DNA of 64,000 nucleotides from Streptomyces sp. NBC_01451. Its GTDB lineage: Bacteria > Actinomycetota > Actinomycetes > Streptomycetales > Streptomycetaceae. Positions 44,801 to 53,209 of this stretch are shown piece by piece. Within the stretch, counting starts at the first letter, position 1. Each line of letters begins with the position of its first letter. The position numbers and the translations under genes were made by a program. The notes beneath the pieces are model-generated. The model did not search any database. It saw nothing but the letters and a program-made list of their open reading frames with translations, and had not been told where the DNA came from. The stretch spans positions 4,898,001 through 4,962,000 of the forward strand of contig NZ_CP109479.1 of the NCBI RefSeq assembly GCF_036227485.1. Direction: 5' to 3'.

Positions 44801-45020
44801 CGGGGTCGGTGGCGTGGCCGATGACCTCGACGACCTGCTGCGGGACGGATCGGGTGCCGTGGCCGGGTCTCACCTGCTGGGGTGTCGGCCAGATGTGGGG
44901 GACGGTGGCAGCGGCGGCGGAGTGGGGCGTCGCCGCTGCGGCGGGGGCCGGGGCGGTGCCCAGCACACAGAGGGCCAGTGCGGCCAGGAGGCCGCTCGCT
45001 GACTTCAGTGTCGGGGTCAC
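41895..45020 (-). CDS. Secreted GH84 beta-N-acetylglucosaminidase with YVTN propeller
   Basis: A 1,041-aa secreted enzyme. The signal peptide ends near residue 29. Residues about 40-165 form the GH20b-like N-terminal domain. The GH84 catalytic barrel follows ([40 protein letters not shown]), with the catalytic pair Asp299-Asp300 in [12 protein letters not shown]. A helical region and a beta-sandwich (about 640-745) lead to a C-terminal propeller of seven roughly 42-residue blades (e.g. [25 protein letters not shown]), the first blade apparently completed by the last strand. It should remove GlcNAc from glycoproteins or glycans; the propeller probably binds a partner or substrate. The GTG at 45020 follows GGAG by 7 nt. 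Confidence 0.92.
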   Translation of the reverse strand: [1041 protein letters not shown]

Positions 45021-45063
45021 GGCCGGCTCCGGTTCACTATTTTATCCATTGGGCGGAATGCTG

Positions 45064-45099
45064 GTGGATGGATTCACCCGATGGCAAGACCTCATCCAC
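45064..45099. promoter_or_regulatory. Inverted repeat in divergent promoter region
   Basis: GTGGATG (45064-45070) and CATCCAC (45093-45099) are perfect inverted arms 22 nt apart in the 95-bp gap between the GH84 gene and the divergent dehydrogenase gene. They could be half-sites for a shared regulator. No known motif is recognised. Confidence 0.35.
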
Positions 45100-45115
45100 T
45101 TGCTTTACTGAGCCC

Positions 45116-46033
45116 ATGACCGACACCGAGACCCCCGCCTGCACCGTCGCGCTCTCCGTCGCCGTCCTCGGCACCGGCATCATGGGCGCCGCCATGGCGC
45201 GCAACCTCGCCCGAGCCGGCCACACCGTCCGGGTGTGGAACCGGACCCGCGCCAAGGCCGAACCGCTGGCCGCCGAGAAGGGCGTCCAGGTCTCCGGCAC
45301 TCCCGCCGACGCCGTCCGGGACGCGGATGTCGTCCTGACCATGCTGTACGACGGTGCCGCCGTCCGGGACGTCATGCGCGAGGCCGCGCCCGCGCTCAGG
45401 GCGGGGGCCGCGTGGGTGCAGTCGACGACGGCCGGGGTGGATGCCATCGGTGAACTGGGCTCCATGGCAGCCGAGTTGGGGCTCGCCTTCTTCGACGCCC
45501 CGGTGCTGGGGACCCGACAGCCCGCCGAGGCAGGGCAGTTGCTCGTGCTCGCCGCCGGGCCCGTGGCACACCGGGCGGCCGTCGCGCCGGTCCTCGACGC
45601 GGTCGGCGCCCGTACGGTGTGGACCGGCGAGGAGGGGGCCGCGGGCAGCGCGACGCGGCTCAAGCTCGTCGCCAACAGCTGGGTGCTCGCCGCTACCAGC
45701 GCCACCGGTGAGGTGCTGGCCCTGGCCCAGGCGCTCGGCGTCGACCCGCAGAGCTTCTTCGACGTGATCGCCGGCGGTCCGCTCGACATGGGCTACCTGC
45801 GCGCCAAGGCCGGCCTGATCCTGGACGACAAGCTGACCCCGGCGAGTTTCGCGGTGTCCACGGCGGCCAAGGACGCCCGGCTGATCGTCGAGGCGGGCGA
45901 ACGGAACGGTGTAAGGCTGGATGTGGCCGCCGCGAGCGCCGAACGGTTCCGGCGCGCCGCCGAACAGGGGCACGGGGACGAGGACATGGCGGCGGCGTAC
46001 TTCGCCTCCTTCGAGTCCGCCGAGGAGAAGTAG
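45116..46033 (+). CDS. NAD(P)-dependent beta-hydroxyacid dehydrogenase
   Basis: A 305-aa oxidoreductase of the 3-hydroxyisobutyrate dehydrogenase/6-phosphogluconate dehydrogenase superfamily. The Rossmann motif VLGTGIMGAAMARNLARAGH lies near residues 16-35, with Arg at WNRTRAK suggesting NADP preference. DAPVLGTRQPAEAGQL is the substrate-binding loop and KLVANSWVLA carries the catalytic lysine. The substrate is not evident; tartronate-semialdehyde or succinic-semialdehyde-type relatives are possible. The ATG at 45116 has no ribosome site and follows a TTTACT-like -10, so a leaderless transcript is possible. Confidence 0.88.
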   Translation: MTDTETPACTVALSVAVLGTGIMGAAMARNLARAGHTVRVWNRTRAKAEPLAAEKGVQVSGTPADAVRDADVVLTMLYDGAAVRDVMREAAPALRAGAAWVQSTTAGVDAIGELGSMAAELGLAFFDAPVLGTRQPAEAGQLLVLAAGPVAHRAAVAPVLDAVGARTVWTGEEGAAGSATRLKLVANSWVLAATSATGEVLALAQALGVDPQSFFDVIAGGPLDMGYLRAKAGLILDDKLTPASFAVSTAAKDARLIVEAGERNGVRLDVAAASAERFRRAAEQGHGDEDMAAAYFASFESAEEK

Positions 46034-46112
46034 GCCACCCGTCCCTTGCGGCTGCCGAGGTGCCGCACACGGCGTCCGGGTGATGGCGCTAGGGGGCTGT
46101 GGGGCTACGGGG

Positions 46113-46691
46113 CTACGGGAGGAGCTTCTCGCCCTTCGCCAGCATTGCCACGTACGTCTCGATCCTGCGTGCTCGGGTCTCGGGCCTCTTGGCGTCCTGG
46201 AGGCGGTACAGGATCGCGTAGCGGTTCTGCCGGTCCAGGGTCTCGAAGGACGCCGCCGCGGCCGGGTCGGCGGTCAGGGCCGCGGCGAGGTCGTCGGGCA
46301 CCGTGGCGGTCCTCGCGCTGTCGTACGCCGCCTCCCAGCGGCCGTCCGCCTTGGCCCGGTCGATCTCCGCCAGGCCCTGCGGACGCATCCGGCCCTGCTC
46401 GATCAGGACGGCCACCTTGCCGCAGTTGACCTTGGACCACTTGCTGCGCGGCCTGCGCGGAGTGAACCGCTGGAGCCACCACTGGTCGTCGAACGCGGCC
46501 TTCTGGCCGTCGATCCAGCCGTAGCAGAGAGCCACGTCGAGCGCCTGGGCGTAGTTCAGCGCGACGATTCCGGGGCTCTTCTTGCGCAACTTGAGCCAGA
46601 TGCCGGGCGAGGTCGCGTGGTTCTCGCCGAGCCATGCCTCGAAGGCCTCGGCGGACGGGAAGTCGACGGTCTCCAGATCCTGAGTCACCAC
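46113..46691 (-). CDS. YdeI/OmpD-associated family protein
   Basis: A 192-aa cytoplasmic protein of the YdeI family. The characteristic stretch is GIWLKLRKKSPGIVALNYAQALDVALCYGWIDGQKAAFDDQWWLQRFTPRRPRSKWSKVN (about residues 30-90), and the C-terminal half is helical (VPDDLAAALTADPAAAASFETLDRQNRYAILY). Relatives have been linked to resistance to polymyxin and bacteriocin-type peptides in E. coli, but the mechanism is unclear. Two GTG codons (46691, 46688) start it. It is a single gene, convergent with the dehydrogenase. Confidence 0.88.
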   Translation of the reverse strand: MVTQDLETVDFPSAEAFEAWLGENHATSPGIWLKLRKKSPGIVALNYAQALDVALCYGWIDGQKAAFDDQWWLQRFTPRRPRSKWSKVNCGKVAVLIEQGRMRPQGLAEIDRAKADGRWEAAYDSARTATVPDDLAAALTADPAAAASFETLDRQNRYAILYRLQDAKRPETRARRIETYVAMLAKGEKLLP

Positions 46692-46827
46692 GGCAGCGAA
46701 TCACATCCGGCCGATGCGGTGGGCGCGGTTCGCGGGACTGGACATACCCGCGCCGCTCCGCCCGGCCGGTGGTCGGCGGGGCGGAGCGGCGCGGGGTGGG
46801 TCGGGGTGCCCGACTAGTGCGTCCGGG

Positions 46828-47583
46828 TCACTGAACCGTGGCTGCCGTACTCCCCGTTCCCGCCGCACTTCCCGGTGCGGGCAGTGCGGGCAGGGCGGGA
46901 AGCGGGGCCGGCGGGAGTTCCAGCGGCGGCAGTTCGACCGGGGGCAGGTCCACCGGCAGGGGCGGCAGGCTGCCCAGGAGACCTCCGAGGAGGCCGCCGA
47001 GGGTGTCGAGGAGGCCGCTCACCAGGCCCGTGACCGTGCCGAGCAGGCCGCCCACCAGGCCGGTCACCGTGTCGAGGAGACCGCTGAGGGTTGCCTGGAG
47101 CTGGTCCAGGAGGTCCGAGATCGGGTCGGCCATGGCTGCCGCCGCCCTGTTCGTCGTGCCGGTCCGTTCCGCCAGGCGCTGCTTGAGCGAGGCGTTCGCC
47201 GTCTCGACCGACTTGGCGAACCCGGCCGCCTGGGCGGCGGTCATGCGCCCCTTGGCGGTCTGCTCGGTGAGGTCGGTCAGGACGTTCAGTACCGGGGCGA
47301 GTACGTCGCCGCGGTCGGCGCGGTCGAGGGCGCCGAGCCGCTTGAGCATCCGGTCCGCGTACGAGGAGCCCGTGGCGGAGGCAGAGGCCGCCAGGGAGGC
47401 GGCGGACTTGGTGGACCACGACGTGTGGGCGCCGATGGAGGCGTAGGCGTCCCGGCCGGCGTCGGTGACGGCGACGGCCGTGCCCACCGGGCCGAATATC
47501 AGCGCGGCACAGACGACGGACGACGGGAGGAGGAGCCCGCGGGAGCGGGGGCCGAGGCCGGAACGGGATACGAGGGCGCGCAT
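46828..47583 (-). CDS. Secreted alpha-helical protein, unknown function
   Basis: A 251-aa protein with a signal peptide (LLLPSSVVCAALIFGPVGTAVA, cleavage near 38). The mature part is helical and Ala-rich (VLAPVLNVLTDLTEQTAKGRMTAAQAAGFAKSVETANASLKQRLAE). It then has a Leu/Gly heptad-like repeat (LLDTVTGLVGGLLGTVTGLVSGLLDTLGGLLGGLLG) and a Pro/Leu-rich tail (PPVELPPLELPPAPLPALP). The repeats suggest a coiled or aggregating surface structure. I know related Streptomyces hypotheticals but no function. The ATG at 47583 follows AAAGGA by 6 nt. The following gap (47584-47908) holds only hairpins. Confidence 0.75.
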   Translation of the reverse strand: MRALVSRSGLGPRSRGLLLPSSVVCAALIFGPVGTAVAVTDAGRDAYASIGAHTSWSTKSAASLAASASATGSSYADRMLKRLGALDRADRGDVLAPVLNVLTDLTEQTAKGRMTAAQAAGFAKSVETANASLKQRLAERTGTTNRAAAAMADPISDLLDQLQATLSGLLDTVTGLVGGLLGTVTGLVSGLLDTLGGLLGGLLGSLPPLPVDLPPVELPPLELPPAPLPALPALPAPGSAAGTGSTAATVQ

Positions 47584-47781
47584 GCGCAGTCCTTTCGAGA
47601 GCTGCTCTCTTTGGACCCACGGTGAGAACACCGGCGACCCACCGCAACCGCTCGCGGACTCTCAGTAATCTCCGCCTCGCTCCCCGAGACCCCGCTGACC
47701 AGCGCCTTTCCCCGGTGCATCGTGGTGGTTCGCGGCTCGGAGCCATTCGGCTGACGGGGGAGCTTCTTCCTCGGACAGGGG

Positions 47782-47900
47782 TGTCCCGGGGCCGGCGGCG
47801 GACGGGGGGAGTCGTCCGTCGCCGGCCCCGGGACATGCGCCGTTCCCCGTCCCCACGGGTTCGGCGCCGGGGCCGCCTCCCGCTGTGGAGGCGGCCCCGG
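47782..47900 (-). terminator. Two successive hairpins after the MMPL gene
   Basis: On leaving the MMPL gene, transcription meets first a 14-bp perfect stem (47867-47880 with 47887-47900, 6-nt loop), then a 23-bp stem with one mismatch (47782-47804 with 47813-47835). Neither has a T-run. Together they probably insulate the secreted-protein gene. The rest of the 325-bp gap shows no gene. Confidence 0.7.
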
Positions 47901-47908
47901 TACGGGGG

Positions 47909-50164
47909 TCAGTCCCGCCGGTCGGGCACGAGCACCGGAGTCGGGCCCGGAGGCGGGACCGGCATGGGTGCCGAGTCCGAGGCCGAGCCAGGGTCCGTCG
48001 GCGGAGTCGAGCGGTGTGTGAGGGCCTCGCCCTCCACGTCGACCCGGGGCAGGATCCGGTCGAGCCAGCCGGGCATCCACCAGGCGGCCTTGCCGAGCAG
48101 GGCCAGCACGGCGGGGACCAGGGCCATGCGGACGACGAAGGCGTCGAACAGGACCGCGATGGCGAGCCCGAAGCCGATCATCTTGATCATCGACTCGCCG
48201 GCCCCGATGAACCCGGAGAAGACGGCCATCATGATCAGCGCGGCGGCGACCACGACCCGTGCGCTGTACCGGAACCCGGTCACGACCGCCTGCTTGGGTC
48301 CGTCGCCGTGGACGTAGGCCTCCCGCATCCGGGCGACGAGGAACACCTCGTAGTCCATGGCCAGTCCGAAGACGATGCCCACCAGGAAGATCGGCATCAG
48401 GCTCATGATCGGGCCGGTCGTCTCGACGCCGAGGAGCGAGGCGCCCCAGCCCCACTGGAAGACCGCGATGACGGAGCCGAGCGCGGCCAGCACCGACAGG
48501 AGGAAGCCGAGGGCCGCCTTCAGCGGGACCAGGATCGAGCGGAAGACCAGGAGCAGGAGCAGGATCGCCAGGCCCACGACCACGATCAGGTACGGGACGA
48601 GCGCGTCCTGGGTCTTCTGCGCGACGTCGATGTTGAGGGCGGTGGTGCCGGTGACCTCGAACTCGGCGCCGGTGGCACCCTCGGTGGCCGGGCGTTCCGA
48701 CCTGATGGTCTTGACGAGGGACTTGGTCTTCTCGTCGGTGGGGGAGGTGGCCGGGACCGCGGAGAAGACGGCGGTGTCGCCCGCGCTGTTGAAACGGGCC
48801 GGGGAGACGGACACCACGCCGTCCGTGGCGGCGATCTTCTTCTCGATCGTCGCGACCGCGGCCTTGGGGTCGCTCGCGCCCCTGGCGTCCACGACGATCG
48901 CCAGCGGACCGTTGAAGCCGGGGCCGAAACCGTCGGCGAGGGCGTCGTAGGCGCGGCGCTCGGTGGTGGACGTCGGCTTGGCCTCGTCACCGGGCATGCC
49001 CAGCTGGAGGTCCAGCACGGGTATCGCCAGGGTGCCGAGACCGGCGACGGCGGCGAGGAGTACGGGGACCGGGCGGCGCAGGACGAAACGGGCCCAGCGG
49101 CTGCCGCCGTTGTTCCGGGTGTCCTCCTTGGTGTGGCCGCGCCCGCGGGTCCGGCGGGACAGGACGGCGTTGGGCCAGAAGCCGAGGAGGGCCGGGACGA
49201 GGGTGAGGGCGATCAGCACACCGACGACGACCGCGCCGGCTGCCGCGAGCCCCATCTTCGTCAGCATCGGAATTCCGACGACCGACAGTCCCGCGAGGGC
49301 GATCACGACAGTGAGGCCGGCGAAGACGACCGCCGAACCGGCGGTACCGGTCGCGAGGGCGGCGGCTTCCTGGGGCGCGTGCCCCTTCGTACGCTCCTCC
49401 CGGTAGCGGGAGACGATGAACAGTGCGTAGTCGATACCGCAGGCCAGGCCCAGCATGGTGGCGAGGGTGCCGGTCGTCTCCGACAGGCCGAAGGTACTGG
49501 CCACGGCCATGATCCCGGCCATGCTGATGCCGACGCCGAGGACGGCGGTCAGCAGGGGGAGCCCGGCGGCGGCCATCGAACCGAAGGTGATGAGGAGCAC
49601 GACGGCCGCGATGGCGATACCGATCGCCTCGGCCGCACCGCCCGCCGACGGCTGGGTGGCGAGGGCGTCCCCGCCGACCTCGACGGTCATCCCGGAGGCC
49701 CGGGCCGTGTCGATGGCGTGTTCGAGGGATGTCTTGTCGGCGTCGGTGAGGTCGTCGGCCTTCGCCTTGAAGGTGACGGTGGCGTACGCGGTCGTCGCAT
49801 CCTCGCTGATCGCCTTCGCCTGGAAGGGGCTCACCGCGGAGGCGACCTGGGCGCCCTTGCCCGCGTCCGTCACGAGCTTCTGGATCACCGCGCGGTTCTC
49901 GGTGGCGGTGACCTTCTCACCGGCCGGGGCGATGAACACGATCCGGGCGCTCGCCCCGTCGGCGGCGGCCCCCGGGAAGCGCTGCTCCATGAGGTCGAAC
50001 GCCTTCTGGGACTCGATCCCCGGCATGCTGTTCTGGTCGTCGGGGGCGGCGGGCGCCGACGCGGCACCGAAGCCGACGGCTGCGAGTACGGCCACCCAGA
50101 GGAGTAGGAAGGACCACCGTCGGCGGAAGGACAGGCGGCCGAGTTTGTAGAGGAACGTAGCCAC
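47909..50164 (-). CDS. MMPL family RND-type transporter
   Basis: A 751-aa membrane transporter with the MMPL layout: one N-terminal helix, a large outer loop (about 35-185), five helices, a cytoplasmic loop, then the repeat of this set. The family motifs GLACGIDYALFIVSRYREERTKG near 235-255 and GIVFGLAMDYEVFLVARMREAYVHG near 605-630 hold the Asp-Tyr pairs of the proton relay. Such proteins export lipids, siderophores or drugs; no substrate gene adjoins. The C-terminal 35 residues are Pro-rich. The GTG at 50164 follows GGAG by 7 nt. It is probably co-transcribed with the small membrane protein upstream. Confidence 0.92.
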   Translation of the reverse strand: MATFLYKLGRLSFRRRWSFLLLWVAVLAAVGFGAASAPAAPDDQNSMPGIESQKAFDLMEQRFPGAAADGASARIVFIAPAGEKVTATENRAVIQKLVTDAGKGAQVASAVSPFQAKAISEDATTAYATVTFKAKADDLTDADKTSLEHAIDTARASGMTVEVGGDALATQPSAGGAAEAIGIAIAAVVLLITFGSMAAAGLPLLTAVLGVGISMAGIMAVASTFGLSETTGTLATMLGLACGIDYALFIVSRYREERTKGHAPQEAAALATGTAGSAVVFAGLTVVIALAGLSVVGIPMLTKMGLAAAGAVVVGVLIALTLVPALLGFWPNAVLSRRTRGRGHTKEDTRNNGGSRWARFVLRRPVPVLLAAVAGLGTLAIPVLDLQLGMPGDEAKPTSTTERRAYDALADGFGPGFNGPLAIVVDARGASDPKAAVATIEKKIAATDGVVSVSPARFNSAGDTAVFSAVPATSPTDEKTKSLVKTIRSERPATEGATGAEFEVTGTTALNIDVAQKTQDALVPYLIVVVGLAILLLLLVFRSILVPLKAALGFLLSVLAALGSVIAVFQWGWGASLLGVETTGPIMSLMPIFLVGIVFGLAMDYEVFLVARMREAYVHGDGPKQAVVTGFRYSARVVVAAALIMMAVFSGFIGAGESMIKMIGFGLAIAVLFDAFVVRMALVPAVLALLGKAAWWMPGWLDRILPRVDVEGEALTHRSTPPTDPGSASDSAPMPVPPPGPTPVLVPDRRD

Positions 50165-50249
50165 GGCGGGGCTCCAAGGTCTGCGGCTGTACGGGCAGAG
50201 GGAGGGGACGGAGTGGGAGGCGAGGGGTGGGGCCCTTTCGGAGAGGGCG

Positions 50250-50477
50250 TCAGATCTTCTGCCGGTGCGCCCCGTTGCCCTGCTGGCTGTGCCGACTCTG
50301 CTGCCGGCCGCGGCTCTTGAAGAGGCTGACGCCCGCGCCGAGCGAGACGACCCCCATACCGACACCGGTCATGACGCCCTGCGTTCCGTCGACGACGAAC
50401 GGCGCGACGGCCGCGACGGCGAGGTTGAACAGGAACAGGAACCAGAGGACGGGCTTGGAGGCGAGCAGGGACTTCAT
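50250..50477 (-). CDS. Small membrane protein
   Basis: A 75-aa protein with two helices (VLWFLFLFNLAVAAVAPFVV, about 10-29, and GVMTGVGMGVVSLGAGVSLF, about 34-53) and a basic, Gln/His-rich tail. The ATG at 50477 follows GGAAGGA by 9 nt. It lies 85 nt upstream of the MMPL gene on the same strand and may be an accessory subunit. I do not recognise it otherwise. Confidence 0.7.
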   Translation of the reverse strand: MKSLLASKPVLWFLFLFNLAVAAVAPFVVDGTQGVMTGVGMGVVSLGAGVSLFKSRGRQQSRHSQQGNGAHRQKI

Positions 50478-50668
50478 GGGGGGGCTTCCTTCCGGATGAG
50501 GCCCAGAAAGGGCCAGGTGGGAGAGGTGGGAGAGGTGCTTGGGGAGGCGTTTGCTTCCGAGATCAACGATCCCGGGAACGCCTCTCCGCCACGAGGGGGT
50601 GCTCTCCCGAACCCGGGGTGTAGCCCGCTACACCTTCGCGAGCAGGGAGGGCCGATGAAGGCCTCGAA

Positions 50669-50983
50669 TCACGACGGGTCCCGCGATTTCGTGGCGATGC
50701 GCAGTTCGCGTGAGCTCTTCCTCGGCAGTGCGTGGATCACCTCTTCGAGGTGGTCGCGGAAGTACCCCGGGCAGCACCCGCATCCAGGGATGCCGCACGC
50801 CTGCGCCGGAAACGGCTCCGCCAACCGGCGCAGCGGCCCGTACGCCAGAAGCTTCCACCGGGAGAAGGCCCTCCGTCGTCGACTCCGGCCAGTGGCGGCT
50901 CGGTTCGAGCCGGCGGATGTCGGCCGTGCAGGACCCGGAGAGACGGGGGACGGAGGCGTACCGCTGCCGGTTGTGCTGCCCAC
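50669..50983 (-). CDS. Small protein with CGIPGCGCCPGYF motif
   Basis: A 104-aa reading frame. Its second half reads like a real protein: WKLLAYGPLRRLAEPFPAQACGIPGCGCCPGYFRDHLEEVIHALPRKSSRELR, with a four-cysteine cluster that could bind a metal. Similar small Streptomyces hypotheticals come to mind. The N-terminal part is Ser/Pro/Arg-rich and doubtful; GTG 50983 is the only reasonable start found, and its ribosome site (GGCGGGA) is weak. The gene may be longer in ancestry or decayed at its 5' end. Function unknown. Confidence 0.5.
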   Translation of the reverse strand: MGSTTGSGTPPSPVSPGPARPTSAGSNRAATGRSRRRRAFSRWKLLAYGPLRRLAEPFPAQACGIPGCGCCPGYFRDHLEEVIHALPRKSSRELRIATKSRDPS

Positions 50984-51335
50984 GGACGGGAATCCCGCCC
51001 CGCAGGGCGGACGGGCGCCTACGCGGCACTGCCCTTTCGGTCGTCGGTCATGGGAGGGAACGTACAGTCCGAGGTGGCGGGGCACCACGGAATAACAGAC
51101 AGACAGGTCGGCAGGCAGGCCGACGGACGTGCGGGCCTGGTGCCGGGGGCTTGTCCGGCCCAGGAGTAGGTGGAGGGCCGCCGCGCGCCGAGCGGCCGTC
51201 AGCAGGACTCGCGGAGCGGGCCTCTCCCGCGAAAACGTCCGAAACGTACGAGGTTTAGACTCTCCCCGCAACGGCCCGAAACTCGGCTGGTCAAGAGTGG
51301 GCGGAAACAGCCAGACCCGAAGGGTATTCGGCGTT
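50984..51335. other. Intergenic region before the OpuC-type operon
   Basis: This 352-bp gap lies between the small cysteine-motif gene and the ATPase gene. A TTTAGACT stretch at about 51253-51260 could be the -10 of the transporter operon, about 75 nt before the start. It follows CGTCCGAAACGTACG. No gene or known riboswitch is visible. Confidence 0.4.
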
Positions 51336-52496
51336 TTGATACGGATAGATTCAGTCACCAAGCGGTACCCCGACGGCACGGTGGCCGTCGACCGGCTCTC
51401 CCTCGACATACCGGACCGTTCGATCACCGTCCTCGTCGGCCCCTCGGGCTGCGGCAAGACGACCACCCTGCGGATGATCAACCGGATGGTCGAGCCCAGC
51501 GAGGGCACGATCCTCATCGACGGCGTCGACAGTCGTGAGCAGCCGGTCAACACCCTGCGCAGGTCCATGGGTTACGTCATCCAGAACGCGGGGCTCTTCC
51601 AGCACCGCACGATCGTCGACAACATCGCCACCGTGCCCCGGATGCTCGGCTGGAGCAAGGACAAGGCCCGTGCGAGGGCGCGGGAACTGATGGAACGGGT
51701 GGGGCTCGACGCCTCGTTCGCCAAGCGGTACCCCTACCAGCTCTCCGGCGGCCAGCAACAGCGCGTCGGCGTGGCACGGGCCCTCGCCGCCGATCCTCCG
51801 GTGCTGCTGATGGACGAGCCGTTCTCCGCCGTCGACCCCGTGGTACGCAAAGGGCTTCAGGACGAACTCCTGCGCATACAGGAGGAGTTGGGCAAGACCA
51901 TCGTCTTCGTCACGCATGACATCGACGAGGCCGTCAAGCTCGGCACGATGGTCGCCGTACTGCGCACCGGCGGCAAGCTCGCCCAGTTCGCGCCGCCCGC
52001 CGAGCTGCTGTCCGACCCCGCCGACGCGTTCGTCGAGGACTTCCTCGGCGCCGACCGGGGCATCCGGCGGTTGTCGTTCTTCTCGTCGGGGGGACTTGAG
52101 CTGCTCACCACCCCGATCGTCGCGGTCGACGCCACCGCCGAGCAGATCGCCGCGCGCGGTGCGACCGACGTCCCCTATCTCCTCGTCACCGGGCTGGACG
52201 GCCGTCCGCTCGGCTGGAGCGAGCCCGGCAAGCTGACGGCCGGACAGGTCGACGCCGGCCAACTGCTGCCCTACGGGCGGCCGTTCGTCGCCGGACGGGA
52301 CTCGCTGCGCGCCGCGCTCGACTGTGCCGTCCTGTCGCCCACCGGCTGGGCGGTCGCCGTGGACGCCGAGGGCCGGGCCGCCGGAGTCGTCTCGCAGGCG
52401 GCCATCGGCGAGGCCATCCGCGGCGCCCACGCCCACGCGGCAGGCCGTGCGGAGACACCTGCCGGGGCGGGCTCCCAGAAGGCCCCCACCCGGTGA
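51336..52496 (+). CDS. Glycine betaine/choline-type ABC ATPase with CBS region
   Basis: A 386-aa ATPase of the OpuA/OpuC type. Walker [10 protein letters not shown] (about 34-42), signature [10 protein letters not shown], Walker [14 protein letters not shown] and H-loop [10 protein letters not shown] are clear; IDEAVKLG is typical of quaternary-amine transporters. The C-terminal 130 residues resemble the CBS-type regulatory tail ([45 protein letters not shown]) that senses ionic strength or nucleotides. The TTG at 51336 gives [24 protein letters not shown] lies 11 nt upstream. It overlaps the first permease as GTGA. Confidence 0.92.
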   Translation: MIRIDSVTKRYPDGTVAVDRLSLDIPDRSITVLVGPSGCGKTTTLRMINRMVEPSEGTILIDGVDSREQPVNTLRRSMGYVIQNAGLFQHRTIVDNIATVPRMLGWSKDKARARARELMERVGLDASFAKRYPYQLSGGQQQRVGVARALAADPPVLLMDEPFSAVDPVVRKGLQDELLRIQEELGKTIVFVTHDIDEAVKLGTMVAVLRTGGKLAQFAPPAELLSDPADAFVEDFLGADRGIRRLSFFSSGGLELLTTPIVAVDATAEQIAARGATDVPYLLVTGLDGRPLGWSEPGKLTAGQVDAGQLLPYGRPFVAGRDSLRAALDCAVLSPTGWAVAVDAEGRAAGVVSQAAIGEAIRGAHAHAAGRAETPAGAGSQKAPTR

Positions 52497-53209
52497 ACCG
52501 CTTCTTCGACATCCCCAGCGACCTCCAGCACGACTGGCTCGGCCTCATCGGCCTCCATCTGCGCGAGGCCCTGCTGCCGGTGCTCGGCGGGCTGCTGCTG
52601 GCCCTCCCGCTGGCCCAGTTGTGCGTGCGGCTGCGCTGGCTGTACCCGCCCGTGCTGTGGGTGACGACCGTGCTCTACGCCATCCCGTCCCTCGCCTTCT
52701 TCGTCGTCCTCATCGACTACACGGGGCAGACCGAACTGACGGTGATGATCCCGCTCACCGTCTACAGCCTCGTCGTGCTCGTCCCCGCGATCGTCGACGG
52801 CGTCCGTTCGGTCCCGCAGGAGACCCTCGCCGCCGCGACCGCCATGGGCTTCGGACCCGTACGCCGTTACGTCCAGGTCCAGTTGCCCATCGCGGTGCCC
52901 GCCATCATCGCCGGTCTGCGGATCGCGACCGTGTCCAGCATCAGCCTCGTCAGCGTCGGCATGCTGATCGGCAACCAGGGCGCGCTCGGCAACCTGCTCC
53001 ACGACGCGCAGATCTACAACCGGCCCGAACTCGCCTGGAACTCCGTGATCACCAGTGCCGCCCTGGCGGTGCTCGCGGACGCCGCGCTGGTCGTCGTACG
53101 CGTCCTGCTCACCCCCTGGATGCCGGGCGTCAAGCGCGGCGCGGAGTCCAGGCCCACCGGGGTCCGGCCCGAGCAGGCCGTGCCCGCCCTGGAGGACGCA
53201 GCCCGGTGA
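52493..53209 (+). CDS. Glycine betaine-type ABC permease, 1
   Basis: A 238-aa permease with five to six helices. The EAA loop is EMLAA-like: SVPQETLAAATAMGFGPVRRYVQVQLPIAVPAIIAG. The opening helix follows HLREALLPVLGGLLLALPLAQL, and VTTVLYAIPSLAFFVVLI is the conserved OpuC-type segment. It starts in a GTGA overlap with the ATPase and ends in a GTGA overlap with the second permease, so the three are cotranslated. Confidence 0.93.
   Translation: MNRFFDIPSDLQHDWLGLIGLHLREALLPVLGGLLLALPLAQLCVRLRWLYPPVLWVTTVLYAIPSLAFFVVLIDYTGQTELTVMIPLTVYSLVVLVPAIVDGVRSVPQETLAAATAMGFGPVRRYVQVQLPIAVPAIIAGLRIATVSSISLVSVGMLIGNQGALGNLLHDAQIYNRPELAWNSVITSAALAVLADAALVVVRVLLTPWMPGVKRGAESRPTGVRPEQAVPALEDAAR

Noticed and set aside
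43356..45002. 548-codon plus-strand frame opposite the GH84 gene
   Set aside because: No ribosome site or domain; the minus-strand gene has catalytic residues in place.
45021..45115. DasR site before the GH84 gene
   Set aside because: An N-acetylglucosaminidase would be a natural DasR target, but no GGTCTAGACC-like core is present; only an unrelated GTGGATG/CATCCAC inverted repeat was found.
47885..50107. 740-codon plus-strand frame opposite the MMPL gene
   Set aside because: Antisense shadow; its translation is a monotonous Gly/Asp/Glu/Arg mixture, while the minus frame shows all MMPL motifs.
50478..51335. Additional plus-strand genes in this gap (for example 50710-51258)
   Set aside because: No ribosome sites or recognisable segments; the translations are Arg/Pro/Ser-rich and overlap the more convincing minus-strand cysteine-motif frame.
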